Below, one piece after another: positions 6,444 through 15,026 of a stretch of DNA of 20,076 nt. Each line of letters starts with the position of its first letter. The stretch's first letter is position 1. The notes under the pieces are model-generated. The model was given only the letters and a program-made list of their open reading frames with translations. It had not been told where the DNA came from and ran no database searches. The stretch is from JBDREA01 sp043820265 (GTDB lineage Archaea > Altiarchaeota > Altiarchaeia > IMC4 > JBDREA01), in contig JBDREA010000070.1 in the NCBI GenBank assembly GCA_043820265.1, positions 1-20,076 of the forward strand, given 5' to 3'. The position numbers were made by a program, and so were the translations under genes.

Positions 6444-9266
6444 ATGGGCGGATCACAAAAAGGAGGAGGAAGAACGGCTAGGAAGGCAGCAATCCCCGAT
6501 ACTGTCTCTCAAGCCAGTGTCCGTCCAAAATCGGCCCCGATCACAAGAGTTGAGAGCTTCATTGGATCAGATGCACCTGTAACATACCAGAAAGACCTTA
6601 TCCATATCGGCCAAGATCCGACCGAGAAAAATGCTGATGGAAGCTATCTATGCTCGGTTGCGAATTACTTTTCTGCAAAAAGGTTTCAGGAAGTACTTGA
6701 TAAAACCCTGAAAAAAAGGGAGTTTCGAGGTTTATTGAAGAACGATAATTTTCGAAGATTCTTCAATCTTGTGGGTAAGAAAATCTTTACCCAGGACATT
6801 TTGGTCGCCTCGCAATTTGGGATGCATGCATCAATTTCACTTTCAGCAATTGATTTAATCCAACAACAGATGGGCCAAGAAGGCCTAGAAAGATTTAAGA
6901 ATGGCTCAACGGAACACGATGCATTAGTTGAGGCGATTACAGGAACCTATGTTCCCCTTGATACAAGAGGTGAAGACTGGCGAGTCAGAGTTTCAAGAGT
7001 CGATGAGTTCGAGCAAACCTACAGGCCTGCCATGAAGGCTCTCACACGGGCAAAAGTTCTACCGGAAAATATCAAGTTCTATGCTCCAGAACAACCTGTG
7101 GGACTTATGAGGCGTCTTCGAAAATGGGGTTGGCGCTGGATGCAAGACTCTATCGCCTACACCCAAGACGGCATGAGAGATGAGATCGAGCAAGCGAGGA
7201 AGTCTTTTTTATCGGGCAACCAATTTTTCCACAAGGACGGGGGCGGTAGGCTGATGACTTTGACCCAGTTCACAGACATTGGAACCGACATCTCTGATCC
7301 GGAAAAACTCCTTGACAGAGTCGACGAATTAACCGTGCGTATGAAGAAGACAAACCCAGAAGGAGTCCGAGAGTTTGAGTTCTTTGGAATAGATCAAAGA
7401 GAATTTTTCGGCAGAGTAGAGGAAGGGGTGTTCGGCATCGAGTCAGAACGATTTGTTGGAAGCCATGAAAGAGAGACTCGCACCACTGCAAGAACTATAG
7501 GAAATCTTCTCACTGGAGCAAGAAAGGCTGGAAGATCGGCGATATCAGGGATTAAAAGAGGACGTAGGGCTATTAGGAGGGCAACCGGGAAAGCCAAGCG
7601 AGAATTCACCTATTGGGACTTAACAGAGTTTGTCGATTGGGGCCGAAAAGCACAAGCAGTCGGGGCGTGGGTCCAAGGAGTTCCAAACGACGAAGCCATA
7701 AAAAGGTTTCAAGGCCTAATAGAGAAATTTTCGAATGCCCTAAGCCATGAAATACCTACAAACGATTTTGGAAACGATGCCTGGCTCACGCAGATGCACG
7801 GAGAACTTCGCGCGACAAGCCAGTTGGTGGAAGCCGAAGACTATGATATGGGATTGCAGGAAGCCTATGGTATGGACCATAAATCAGCAGGAAGCATCAC
7901 GTTTGACCACAATAAGAGGATTTGGCGCCGTGTTTGGTTTGACTTGATGCGTCCTCTCAGGCCCCAAGAAAAACGAGCCAGGTTGATCTACGACCACTAT
8001 GTCTATGCCGAAGGCGACATCAGAAACGGAAAGCTGCCTACTCCTCTAAAGCAGTGGAGTGGGCCAATTGATAGTCGCCCAAAAGTTGACTACTTAAACC
8101 TCGCTCGAAACTATCGCGCTCAGCCGAAATTTGATATAAAAGGAACAGGAGAGAGAAGAGAGGAATGGTTCATTGCCTATCACAGGCGAAGGGAAAGTGA
8201 TGCGCAAGGAAATGATTTATTAGTTGAGCGGCGCCTTAGAAAAATCTTTTTTGATTCAGAATATTGCGGAAGAAATTTAGGGAAGGTAACCGACGACGAA
8301 GGTCGGATAATATTCAAAGAAATACTTGAGATCAGGACAGACGCACAAGCCCAGAAAAAGAGGGCATCCTGGAAGCGCCTTACAAAACCAGAGGCACAAA
8401 AACTATCCCGTGAGTACTTTTATTGGACTTGGGCGCGCGTCAAAGCCATGCAGACTTTAGGAATCGAAATGCCAGATGTCAGTCTTGTAGAATTGCGAGA
8501 TGGCTCACAGTTTATCGAGCGAGAATTCATTAGAAAAAACTTTGAACCCACGGATTGGATACCCTCAACTGACTATGGAAACCTCGAGTTCGTACAAGGC
8601 CTCGGAGAACAGATGGGGCTTGCTGCGGCGCGGGGCCTGGTGGCTGGAAAAATGATCTTTGACAAAGGAGACGAACTCATAAAAATAGATCAAAGCAAAC
8701 CGCATGCCGCCCCCAAAGACCATATCCTGGCCGATCCAGTTCACAGCTTTAGCTCTACCGAAAAACCCCTTGAAGAAGATACTGACAGATACAGCATTTA
8801 TCTGGCAAAATTATTGCTTCGGGCCGTAAGAAATGGGATAGAAGATGATGCGAGCTTGGATAAAATAAAGAAGGCATTCCTGGGGCGCTTTACCGGGGAG
8901 TTGGGAAGAATACAAGATCATTATATAAGAAACTCTGAAAAGTGCGAGGCCCAGCCCGGTCAATGGAAAAAACAATGGCGGAAACTCTATCCCGGCAAAT
9001 CAATATCGCCTGTTTCTATGAATCCGAAATGGAATATCTCCAATGCCTGGAAGCAGACCTTAAAAAGACTCGGACCGGCTAATCCCAGAGTAATCACCGA
9101 GTCAATTGAGCTAAATACAGATGCTATTTTTTCAGCCTCGATCTCAAAGATCACCGGGAAAGATTGGTTGGGAGACGAACTCGATGCAATCCTCGATGGA
9201 AAAACTGGGGCGTCAACCGTCAGTTCAGCAATGAAGGAAATATCTCAACTTGGGAAAACGGACTAA
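6444..9266 (+). CDS. Large protein of unknown function (940 aa)
   Basis: I do not recognise a family. There is no signal peptide or membrane segment, so it is probably cytoplasmic. The first 40 residues are Gly/Lys/Arg-rich and likely disordered. QDPTEKNADGSYLCSVANYF (57-76) has a Gln then a Cys (C70) spaced loosely as in papain-like folds. RKWGWR at 226-231 recurs in the gene at 18591. A strongly basic helix lies near residues 355-385 (GARKAGRSAIS, then GIKRGRRAIRRATGKAKR) and may bind nucleic acid or membrane. The last third has strands LVELRDGSQFIEREFI, then LGEQMGLAAARGLVAGKMIFDKGDEL and ILADPVHSFSS, loosely recalling the core of atypical (HipA/PI-kinase-like) kinases, but without a clear catalytic Asp-Asn pair. 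The ATG has no ribosome binding site, and the stop is 12 bases from the convergent DP2 stop. Confidence 0.8.
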   Translation: MGGSQKGGGRTARKAAIPDTVSQASVRPKSAPITRVESFIGSDAPVTYQKDLIHIGQDPTEKNADGSYLCSVANYFSAKRFQEVLDKTLKKREFRGLLKNDNFRRFFNLVGKKIFTQDILVASQFGMHASISLSAIDLIQQQMGQEGLERFKNGSTEHDALVEAITGTYVPLDTRGEDWRVRVSRVDEFEQTYRPAMKALTRAKVLPENIKFYAPEQPVGLMRRLRKWGWRWMQDSIAYTQDGMRDEIEQARKSFLSGNQFFHKDGGGRLMTLTQFTDIGTDISDPEKLLDRVDELTVRMKKTNPEGVREFEFFGIDQREFFGRVEEGVFGIESERFVGSHERETRTTARTIGNLLTGARKAGRSAISGIKRGRRAIRRATGKAKREFTYWDLTEFVDWGRKAQAVGAWVQGVPNDEAIKRFQGLIEKFSNALSHEIPTNDFGNDAWLTQMHGELRATSQLVEAEDYDMGLQEAYGMDHKSAGSITFDHNKRIWRRVWFDLMRPLRPQEKRARLIYDHYVYAEGDIRNGKLPTPLKQWSGPIDSRPKVDYLNLARNYRAQPKFDIKGTGERREEWFIAYHRRRESDAQGNDLLVERRLRKIFFDSEYCGRNLGKVTDDEGRIIFKEILEIRTDAQAQKKRASWKRLTKPEAQKLSREYFYWTWARVKAMQTLGIEMPDVSLVELRDGSQFIEREFIRKNFEPTDWIPSTDYGNLEFVQGLGEQMGLAAARGLVAGKMIFDKGDELIKIDQSKPHAAPKDHILADPVHSFSSTEKPLEEDTDRYSIYLAKLLLRAVRNGIEDDASLDKIKKAFLGRFTGELGRIQDHYIRNSEKCEAQPGQWKKQWRKLYPGKSISPVSMNPKWNISNAWKQTLKRLGPANPRVITESIELNTDAIFSASISKITGKDWLGDELDAILDGKTGASTVSSAMKEISQLGKTD

Positions 9267-9267
9267 C

Positions 9268-9279
9268 AAACAATTGTTT
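9268..9279. terminator. 12-bp palindrome between convergent stops
   Basis: AAACAATTGTTT is a perfect palindrome filling the 12-base gap between the stop codons of the 940-residue gene and DP2. It ends in T-runs on both strands, so it could serve both convergent transcripts as a weak terminator. A chance palindrome in an A/T-rich gap is also possible. Confidence 0.35.
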
Positions 9280-12200
9280 TACATGTAATCCGCCAAGCTT
9301 ACTTGTTTGCTTAGGTCGTTTATGAAGAGGCTGTCGATTTGCATCGATAGGATTTCGAGCCTTTGTTTTAGATAGTTGTCTAGGTCATATTTTTTTGCGA
9401 GGTCCATGCTGTATCCGAGGTATTTTTTCACGCTTGCCTCGCTCACAGTTAAAAGGAGCTTTCCTCCGCATGCCGTACATTTCCCTGACAGTGGGATCCT
9501 CCTGTATTTTGCGTTGCATTTTACGCAGCGTACTTTCTGGCGGGTGAAAGCCCTCATGTTTCCGACAGTGTCTCTGAGGAAGTGGCTGTTTATGACGAGC
9601 GCAGCAACCTGCCTCTCGTCTGTGGCGCGGATTTTTTTCGCGACCGCAAGTTGTGCGTCGACCTTTTCAGCCATCGTTTTTAAGGTAACATACTTGGAAG
9701 TCAAGACTGGGCCGGTGATATCTGACGTGCTATAGGTGAACTTCACCTGTGAGAATGGGTGGTCTGCTAGAAACGTTTGGACTGTTGGGATAAAGACGGC
9801 AGATGGGTTGACCTGTTCTCCGGTTTTTTCGTAGAATTCGATGGGAAACCTTTCAATTATCTCAATCTTATGTGCTTCGTCGTCCACTTCCTTTGGATCC
9901 ATAAGGGATGTTATGACAAGAGGTGCATCCATCTGTCCGCCCCGTTTTTCCGGCAGATAATATCTGCTGAAATTGAGAAGTGTGTCCAAGAAGAGCATGA
10001 TCGAGTCCTCGTCTCCGTCGCAGTTCCTCCTTTTTGCCGCATGCCAGAAGGGGTGGGCAAAGCATACGTTCGCTTTCGTAAATCCGACGATCCGCCCTGT
10101 GATGCCTGCCGATGTGTGAGGTGCCAAACCCACTATCAAGTGGCCTAGTAGATCCTTTTTTGTCGAACAATTGTAGAACGGTTCGAGTCCATAGAATTTC
10201 GTCAGTAATTGATCGATGAATCTTGCGACTCGAAGAAGGTATTCCCCCGCTTTTTCTGGTATAACCACGTCCTGGACGAAAAGTTCAGCCAACTGTTCAT
10301 CGTTTCCTAATGGATCCCCATTGATGTCCTGGGCGTATCCCAGTCGCCTAAGTTCTTCGGTGGAAACTCCAATCTCAGCCGGTTTGATGTGGGATAACGG
10401 AGCGTCTGTCGCATCGAATCTTATGGTCCCGTCCTTGAATACGTAGACGTTGTTTATCGCCCTCAATAAACCCTTTTCCAAGGGTTCGGGTATCTTGTAC
10501 TTTGATATCATCCCCTTAACTCCCTTGACCTCGACGGTTCTTCCTATCCTATCCACTGAATTGCGCCAGATCTGTTGGATGTCTATGTCTCGGGTTTCAA
10601 AGTACTGCGTTGAAACCTTGCAGCGGGGGCATAAGTCCGCTGAGTGCACGCCTTGGCAGGAGGGACAGATCTTTTTAAGCGAGGATTTGGTGCTGCAGCG
10701 CTCGCATGTTGCGTTTATTCCGACGTTACCGCATCGGGGGCACTCATATCTGGCTATTTCCACGGATATCGTGTTCTCCTGTGAGGCGACGTTCACACTT
10801 CGTTCCCTTCCCCCATAGTCCTTTATAGGAAAGAGTGCGTGAACTGCAGGCTGCATCTTCCTCTCTTTGGCTTTCTCTGGCCTTCCCATCCTGCAGCCAA
10901 TGTATGTTCCGGACTTGGATTTGACTGGATAAGGGGCTATTTCAGCTAAGGCATCCAATGGTTTTCCCGAAGAAATTGATTCAATCTTTTCAAGGACTTT
11001 TTCTTTACGTATTTCGTCCAACTCCCCCTTTTCGTTCATGAGATCGAGGGTCAGAAGAAGAGGTCGATACTCAGAAATTACCAGTGTCTCCCCCCTCTTT
11101 TGATGCGGTAAACCAATTCTTTCAAGTATCCCCTTCCCCTTTTCGTCGTATGGGATGGTAAGTGTCTCACCTAAATCGCCTGTGAAAATATATTCAATGA
11201 GCTCGATCAACTCCAAGAGACTGATATCTTCATAGCGGTAGGTGTATCGCGGGTGAAGAGGGACCTTAGATGCTAAGCTGATCTGAACCGCTTCATCCGG
11301 ACTGATCAACCCATTTGGCGTAATTCCTCCGGCCTTAACCAGTTCCTGCTCCCACCACTGCTCACAGTATCCCGCGGGGAGAAGTGAGGTGTTTGTCTGC
11401 AAAAAGTCGCCATAAGACACTAGCAAGTCTCCCAGAAAGAGAATTTCATCGAGATCTTTTTCTATCTCCCTAGCCATCTCAACCGATTCGACCCTCAGCA
11501 CATCTCCGTTTTTTAGCCTGACGATTGGCCCCTCAATGGAGTCGCAAGCCGTTATGATACAGCCCTTGCCAGGCCGCTCCACCTTTAGCTGAGTTCCTGT
11601 TGCAATAAACCCTCCTGTTAAGACCATCGTAGCAGGGTGAATGGCTTTGGCTGCGATGCCTGTAGCCCTGGTTTTTCCATATCGAAGGCGAAGGGCTCCC
11701 TTGGCTGAGGGACTGGCAAAGATTGGTCTGCCCCCCACTATCTCGCTCATAAATTTCCCCTTGGGAGTTACCTCTTGGGTTTCGTCTTCGTCTTCTTCTA
11801 AAAAATCCCCATCCTGTTTTCCGGGTTCCGTTTTCTTTGATATGTCTTTTAACCAACCCCAATCCAATCCAATGTCTTCGGCGTGCTTTACGACCTTCTT
11901 TGATTTTTGTATCACACCTTCTGCAAGAACCAGACACATCCCCCCCCTTATCCGGTTGGTTTCGATCCTTTTTAAGTCCCGGTGCACGCTGACTTCTCTT
12001 TCCTCTGTCGGGTCTCCGTCGACGCAGACCGGCAATTTTGACACAACCTCTCTTATCTCCTGGTCGGTCGGGAAATACTGCAGACGAGAGGCGAATTCGT
12101 GGTACAACTTGATTTCTTCGATGTATCTTTCGATTTCGTCGGGAGTCGGCCGGTAATCCTTCAATCCCAGCCTGTTTCTTATATAGTCGCCGACAAGAAC

Positions 12201-12647
12201 TGCCAGTCCCTGGGCTGTGCCGCCTGCACTTCTAATGGGTCCAGCAAAGTAGATGGACAGATACTCTGACCCGTCCGGATTGGTTCTTACAGCAACTTTG
12301 GATATGCCTTCAATCGGTGCCGCAACGACTCCTTCCGTCAATATGGCAAGCGCCGTTCGAAGCGCCTGTTCTATCTGGTTTTCCCTATCCTTTCCTGTTA
12401 AAGGTTTGTTCCCTATCAAGTATTCAATAATCTCTGAAAGATTTTCTCTGCCAATCTCCCTGATCTTTTCAGCGATTCCCGGGGGACCGACAAGACCCTC
12501 TACTCTGTCTGCCAGATCACCAGCCCTCTTTGCTTCGACAATACTATCTGGGTCAAGGTTTTTCCCACGAGCGGACTCTCCAACCTGATAAAGTTGAGCG
12601 ATCCCTTTTTCTAGTTCCCCAAAATATATTTCGTATTTTTCGCGCAT
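9279..12647 (-). CDS. polC: DNA polymerase D large (catalytic) subunit DP2
   Basis: Catalytic subunit of the archaeal replicative polymerase PolD, which has two double-psi beta-barrels related to multisubunit RNA polymerase. The N-terminal domain (MREKYEIYFGELEKGIAQLY) is typical. FAGPIRSAGGTAQGLAVLVG (134-153) is a family signature. NCDGDED at 875-881 is the catalytic acidic loop that holds the metal ions. A zinc-binding block spans 636-676 (CPRCG, CERC, CPSC, CPRC), and another lies at 1041-1060 (CVKC and CTAC). The last eight residues, QVSLADYM, fit a PIP-box (Q-xx-h-xx-aromatic) for binding PCNA. No intein is present, although inteins interrupt this gene in several archaea, including at the catalytic loop. 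An acidic insert lies at 279-292. It follows DP1 by five bases in one operon. Confidence 0.97.
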   Translation of the reverse strand: MREKYEIYFGELEKGIAQLYQVGESARGKNLDPDSIVEAKRAGDLADRVEGLVGPPGIAEKIREIGRENLSEIIEYLIGNKPLTGKDRENQIEQALRTALAILTEGVVAAPIEGISKVAVRTNPDGSEYLSIYFAGPIRSAGGTAQGLAVLVGDYIRNRLGLKDYRPTPDEIERYIEEIKLYHEFASRLQYFPTDQEIREVVSKLPVCVDGDPTEEREVSVHRDLKRIETNRIRGGMCLVLAEGVIQKSKKVVKHAEDIGLDWGWLKDISKKTEPGKQDGDFLEEDEDETQEVTPKGKFMSEIVGGRPIFASPSAKGALRLRYGKTRATGIAAKAIHPATMVLTGGFIATGTQLKVERPGKGCIITACDSIEGPIVRLKNGDVLRVESVEMAREIEKDLDEILFLGDLLVSYGDFLQTNTSLLPAGYCEQWWEQELVKAGGITPNGLISPDEAVQISLASKVPLHPRYTYRYEDISLLELIELIEYIFTGDLGETLTIPYDEKGKGILERIGLPHQKRGETLVISEYRPLLLTLDLMNEKGELDEIRKEKVLEKIESISSGKPLDALAEIAPYPVKSKSGTYIGCRMGRPEKAKERKMQPAVHALFPIKDYGGRERSVNVASQENTISVEIARYECPRCGNVGINATCERCSTKSSLKKICPSCQGVHSADLCPRCKVSTQYFETRDIDIQQIWRNSVDRIGRTVEVKGVKGMISKYKIPEPLEKGLLRAINNVYVFKDGTIRFDATDAPLSHIKPAEIGVSTEELRRLGYAQDINGDPLGNDEQLAELFVQDVVIPEKAGEYLLRVARFIDQLLTKFYGLEPFYNCSTKKDLLGHLIVGLAPHTSAGITGRIVGFTKANVCFAHPFWHAAKRRNCDGDEDSIMLFLDTLLNFSRYYLPEKRGGQMDAPLVITSLMDPKEVDDEAHKIEIIERFPIEFYEKTGEQVNPSAVFIPTVQTFLADHPFSQVKFTYSTSDITGPVLTSKYVTLKTMAEKVDAQLAVAKKIRATDERQVAALVINSHFLRDTVGNMRAFTRQKVRCVKCNAKYRRIPLSGKCTACGGKLLLTVSEASVKKYLGYSMDLAKKYDLDNYLKQRLEILSMQIDSLFINDLSKQVSLADYM

Positions 12648-12652
12648 TTTTT

Positions 12653-14233
12653 TTATGAGTCGAAGTGCAGGATGCTCACTTCATGATTTTGCAGGTTGAT
12701 GACGGGTACGCGGGCAGGGGTCGGCTCGTGTCCCAGTTGTTCCTGGTATTTCGTTCTGCCCTGGAAGGTTCCGCTGTTGATTATCTTCACCCCCCGATAA
12801 TTTGTGAATCCATTAGTGTGTACGTGCCCGCAGTGGAGAATGTCTGGAACCTCTGAGATTGCCATATAATCCGTTGTTTCCGGGGCAATGTTATCCCTAC
12901 CGAATGTTGGCGCAAGATGCCTTCTTTTAAGGTACTCTACCATGGCGGTCTCAGGGTTTCTGTAGCTTGCGCTCGATAGGTTTCCTATCACTGAGTCAAG
13001 TGTCGTACCGTGATACATGAGTATCTCTACCCCTTCTATCTTCAGGGATATGGGATTTCCCGTAACGTGCACATTGGAAAGCCCATACAATCGTTTACCT
13101 AAATCTTTTGGCAACTGGGGTTGGGGCTCGGCCAAACGAACCGCATCGTGGTTGCCCATGCAGCATACGACTTCAATGTAATCCGGGATGTTTTCGAGAA
13201 GCGATGCGAAGTGATCGTATTGTTCGTAGATGTCCGGGATTATCAGTTCCTTTTCCTGGTTAGGGTATATTCCGATCCCGTCGACTAGGTCGCCTGCGAT
13301 AAGGATGTATTTCAGACGTTCCGCGATATCCTTTCTACCGTGTTTTAGGTTAACCCATTCAATGAAGTTTCTGAACTCTTTTTCCATGAACAGGTAGCTT
13401 CCCACGTGGATGTCTGATAACAGTGCCGCATACACCTGTTTTTCTGCATAGTGTGGGTTGACGTTGAAGGGGATGTCTGGTTGACAGATTTCATTTGCGA
13501 TGAAGAGGTTGTTGCTCTTAACCCCCTGAATACCGATTACCTCATCTAGAAGTATCGAATCAAACATCAACTTAAGCTGAGGCTTGTCTTTTTCAAGCAT
13601 GACAGTCAAGCTACCTGTCGGATCCTCAACCTCCAAAAATAAGTATCCCTTCTTTGACTCCCTCTTTTCCGTTACCATAACTATGATCGTTTGGGCTGTC
13701 CTTTCCTGGCTTTTTCCTATCGCATTGACAGTTGAGTTGCTTCGGAAATTCATGCGCTGTTGTATTATGGATTTTGCAAGCTCGAATTTTTTGTTGAAGT
13801 ATTCCAAGAAGTTCTCGATCGAGCCATCAGAAGTCGACTTGTTTGTGACATCTGAGTCTGTTTTTATCTCGAGTCTGGATTCCATCTGTTTTGCGGGGAT
13901 AAAGATTGATTCTCCGCTGTCCGCCTGCCCCTCAGCTTCGATACCTCCTTCTTCGCCTGGAGTTGAAGCCTTCTTTGGTTCGCCTGGGGCGGCTGACCCG
14001 ATAGACCCCTCTTTTTGGACTGTTATCTCCTCCGAGGCCGCTTCTATCTCCTCTTCGGTTTCGATGAATCTCTCAAGGAATTCATCTGAGACAAACAGTA
14101 TGCCCTCCGACCTGGCCTCCCTTATGATTTCGTCCAAGTCAAGCTCCAGCTTCACAATCTTTTCGACGCATTCCGGACTTGCAATGAGGGCTTCGGAAGA
14201 AAACCTCTTAACTATCCCTTTTTTATCTGACAC
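12653..14233 (-). CDS. polB: DNA polymerase D small subunit DP1 (3'-5' exonuclease)
   Basis: Proofreading and scaffold subunit of PolD. It has an N-terminal helical domain (1-60), an acidic Glu/Ser/Gly/Pro-rich linker (about 60-115), an OB fold (about 180-250, GYLFLEVEDPTGSLTVML) and a C-terminal calcineurin-like phosphoesterase domain. All metal-binding motifs are intact: LLSDIHVG (D274, H276), AGDLVDGIG (D315), MGNHDAVR (N361, H362), MYHGTTLD (H408) and CGHVHTNG (H470, H472). The exonuclease should therefore be active, unlike the inactivated small subunits of eukaryotic polymerases. The start codon is GTG at 14233. A TATA-like box at 14261-14272 lies inside an inverted repeat. DP2 follows after five bases, so the two subunits are made from one message. 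Confidence 0.96.
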   Translation of the reverse strand: MSDKKGIVKRFSSEALIASPECVEKIVKLELDLDEIIREARSEGILFVSDEFLERFIETEEEIEAASEEITVQKEGSIGSAAPGEPKKASTPGEEGGIEAEGQADSGESIFIPAKQMESRLEIKTDSDVTNKSTSDGSIENFLEYFNKKFELAKSIIQQRMNFRSNSTVNAIGKSQERTAQTIIVMVTEKRESKKGYLFLEVEDPTGSLTVMLEKDKPQLKLMFDSILLDEVIGIQGVKSNNLFIANEICQPDIPFNVNPHYAEKQVYAALLSDIHVGSYLFMEKEFRNFIEWVNLKHGRKDIAERLKYILIAGDLVDGIGIYPNQEKELIIPDIYEQYDHFASLLENIPDYIEVVCCMGNHDAVRLAEPQPQLPKDLGKRLYGLSNVHVTGNPISLKIEGVEILMYHGTTLDSVIGNLSSASYRNPETAMVEYLKRRHLAPTFGRDNIAPETTDYMAISEVPDILHCGHVHTNGFTNYRGVKIINSGTFQGRTKYQEQLGHEPTPARVPVINLQNHEVSILHFDS

Positions 14234-14237
14234 CCCA

Positions 14238-14277
14238 ACTCACAACCAAATTCTTTGAGGGTATTTTATGTGTGAGT
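14238..14277 (-). promoter_or_regulatory. Promoter of the PolD operon with flanking inverted repeat
   Basis: On the minus strand CACATAAAATAC (14272-14261) is a TATA-like box about 33 bases before the GTG start of DP1. ACTCACA (14238-14244) and TGTGAGT (14271-14277) form a perfect 7-bp inverted repeat around the box. A dimeric regulator bound there would cover the TATA box and the transcription start, so this could be a repressor site. The arms are short and could be chance. Confidence 0.4.
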
Positions 14278-14295
14278 CAGAATTAAAAGTAATAG

Positions 14296-14335
14296 CGAAT
14301 AGCGCAAAAAGTAAGCAATTATCTGGCGCTATTCG
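14296..14335. repeat. 10-bp inverted repeat upstream of the PolD operon
   Basis: CGAATAGCGC (14296-14305) and GCGCTATTCG (14326-14335) are perfect complements separated by 20 bases. They lie in the gap between the YdjM-like gene and DP1, both on the minus strand. This could be a terminator hairpin for the upstream gene or a protein-binding site for the PolD promoter. Confidence 0.5.
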
Positions 14336-14382
14336 ATACACTAGGTTGCTGAAAGCTACCTGTGTATGAAACTTTGCTGTTT

Positions 14383-14427
14383 TCAATATATTGAATCGCC
14401 TCTTAGACTCAATTTTGCGGCGATTCA
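14383..14427. repeat. Second inverted repeat and palindrome, after the YdjM-like gene
   Basis: TGAATCGCC (14392-14400) and GGCGATTCA (14419-14427) form a perfect 9-bp stem with an 18-base loop, starting nine bases after the stop of the YdjM-like gene (minus strand). The overlapping palindrome TCAATATATTGA lies at 14383-14394. The position just after a stop codon fits a transcription terminator or an mRNA-end stabiliser. The rest of the 14234-14435 gap holds nothing else I can identify. Confidence 0.45.
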
Positions 14428-14435
14428 CTATAAGA

Positions 14436-14933
14436 CTAATTCTTCCTGGTTGCATGGTGAATTGATGCGACCAATAAGCTGAGAACCAAAACAACCAATC
14501 CTTCTGTCTTCATCAAGCCTCCTACGCCCTGTTTAAGTTTCTCATAGGTCAATATGTCTACATAGAGTTTTGGGACGAAATTTTCTAGCCTAATAAGAAA
14601 ATCGAACTGGTAGAAGATCGGATCAAATGGAAAAAACAGTGCCATTGGGCCGCCTAGATCCAGAAGTATATGGCTTGCCACAAAATACAAAGATAGAGCT
14701 CCAAGCCTTCTTGCTTGTGGATTTTTTTTGATTGAAAGGAAAGCGTAAATCAAGAAAGCAACCACAAAGGGGAAAAAAACATTTGCGAACGCTTCTCTTC
14801 TCATCCCGAAAAACCGGTCCAAATCAGGAAGGACAGCTAAAAACAAAAAGAATGGCAAATGCTTCCGTTCCACCTTTACACCAAGCACCAGCAAGATGGC
14901 ATAGGGAACCAGCAAATGAAAGATCAACTCCAT
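14436..14933 (-). CDS. YdjM-like membrane-bound putative metal-dependent hydrolase
   Basis: A small membrane protein (165 aa) resembling the YdjM/DUF457 family. That family is annotated as putative metal-dependent hydrolases of unknown substrate, and the fold resembles phospholipase C/zinc proteins. The supporting motifs are LAVLPDLDRFFGMRREAF (33-50), carrying the PDLDR acidic pair, and VASHILLDLGG (85-95), the SHxxLD signature. H6 near the N terminus is the usual first ligand. Four hydrophobic segments are visible (about 4-35, 52-67, 78-104, 144-158). The loop at 105-135 is longer and more aromatic than I would expect. It is transcribed towards the PolD operon, with about 200 bases of hairpin-containing sequence between. 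The weak similarity leaves the function open. Confidence 0.72.
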   Translation of the reverse strand: MELIFHLLVPYAILLVLGVKVERKHLPFFLFLAVLPDLDRFFGMRREAFANVFFPFVVAFLIYAFLSIKKNPQARRLGALSLYFVASHILLDLGGPMALFFPFDPIFYQFDFLIRLENFVPKLYVDILTYEKLKQGVGGLMKTEGLVVLVLSLLVASIHHATRKN

Positions 14934-14983
14934 AAGATCGACCGAATAGATTATTAATTTTGGTGAGTAAATATTCCCTTCTA

Positions 14984-15020
14984 CTATATTATACTTTTAG
15001 TGAATTAGAGAGTTGAGGTG
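14984..15020 (+). promoter_or_regulatory. Promoter and ribosome binding site of the peroxiredoxin gene
   Basis: CTATATTATA at 14984-14993 is a TATA box about 38 bases before the ATG at 15027. GAGGTG at 15015-15020, complementary to the 3' end of archaeal 16S rRNA, lies six bases before that ATG. This placement decides the start: a GTG three codons upstream (15018) overlaps the ribosome binding site itself and is unlikely to be used. Confidence 0.6.
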
Positions 15021-15026
15021 GTAGAT

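Noticed and set aside
9279..12647. Possible intein in DP2
   Set aside because: The catalytic loop region is continuous and no splicing-type block or extra length is present (1122 aa is a normal DP2 length).
13584..14258. 224-residue open frame opposite DP1
   Set aside because: Serine-rich low-complexity translation antisense to the conserved DP1 gene, with no independent start signals.
14240..14494. 84-residue minus-strand frame in the gap before DP1
   Set aside because: It overlaps the end of the YdjM-like gene and runs through three inverted repeats; the translation shows no domain and it has no ribosome binding site.
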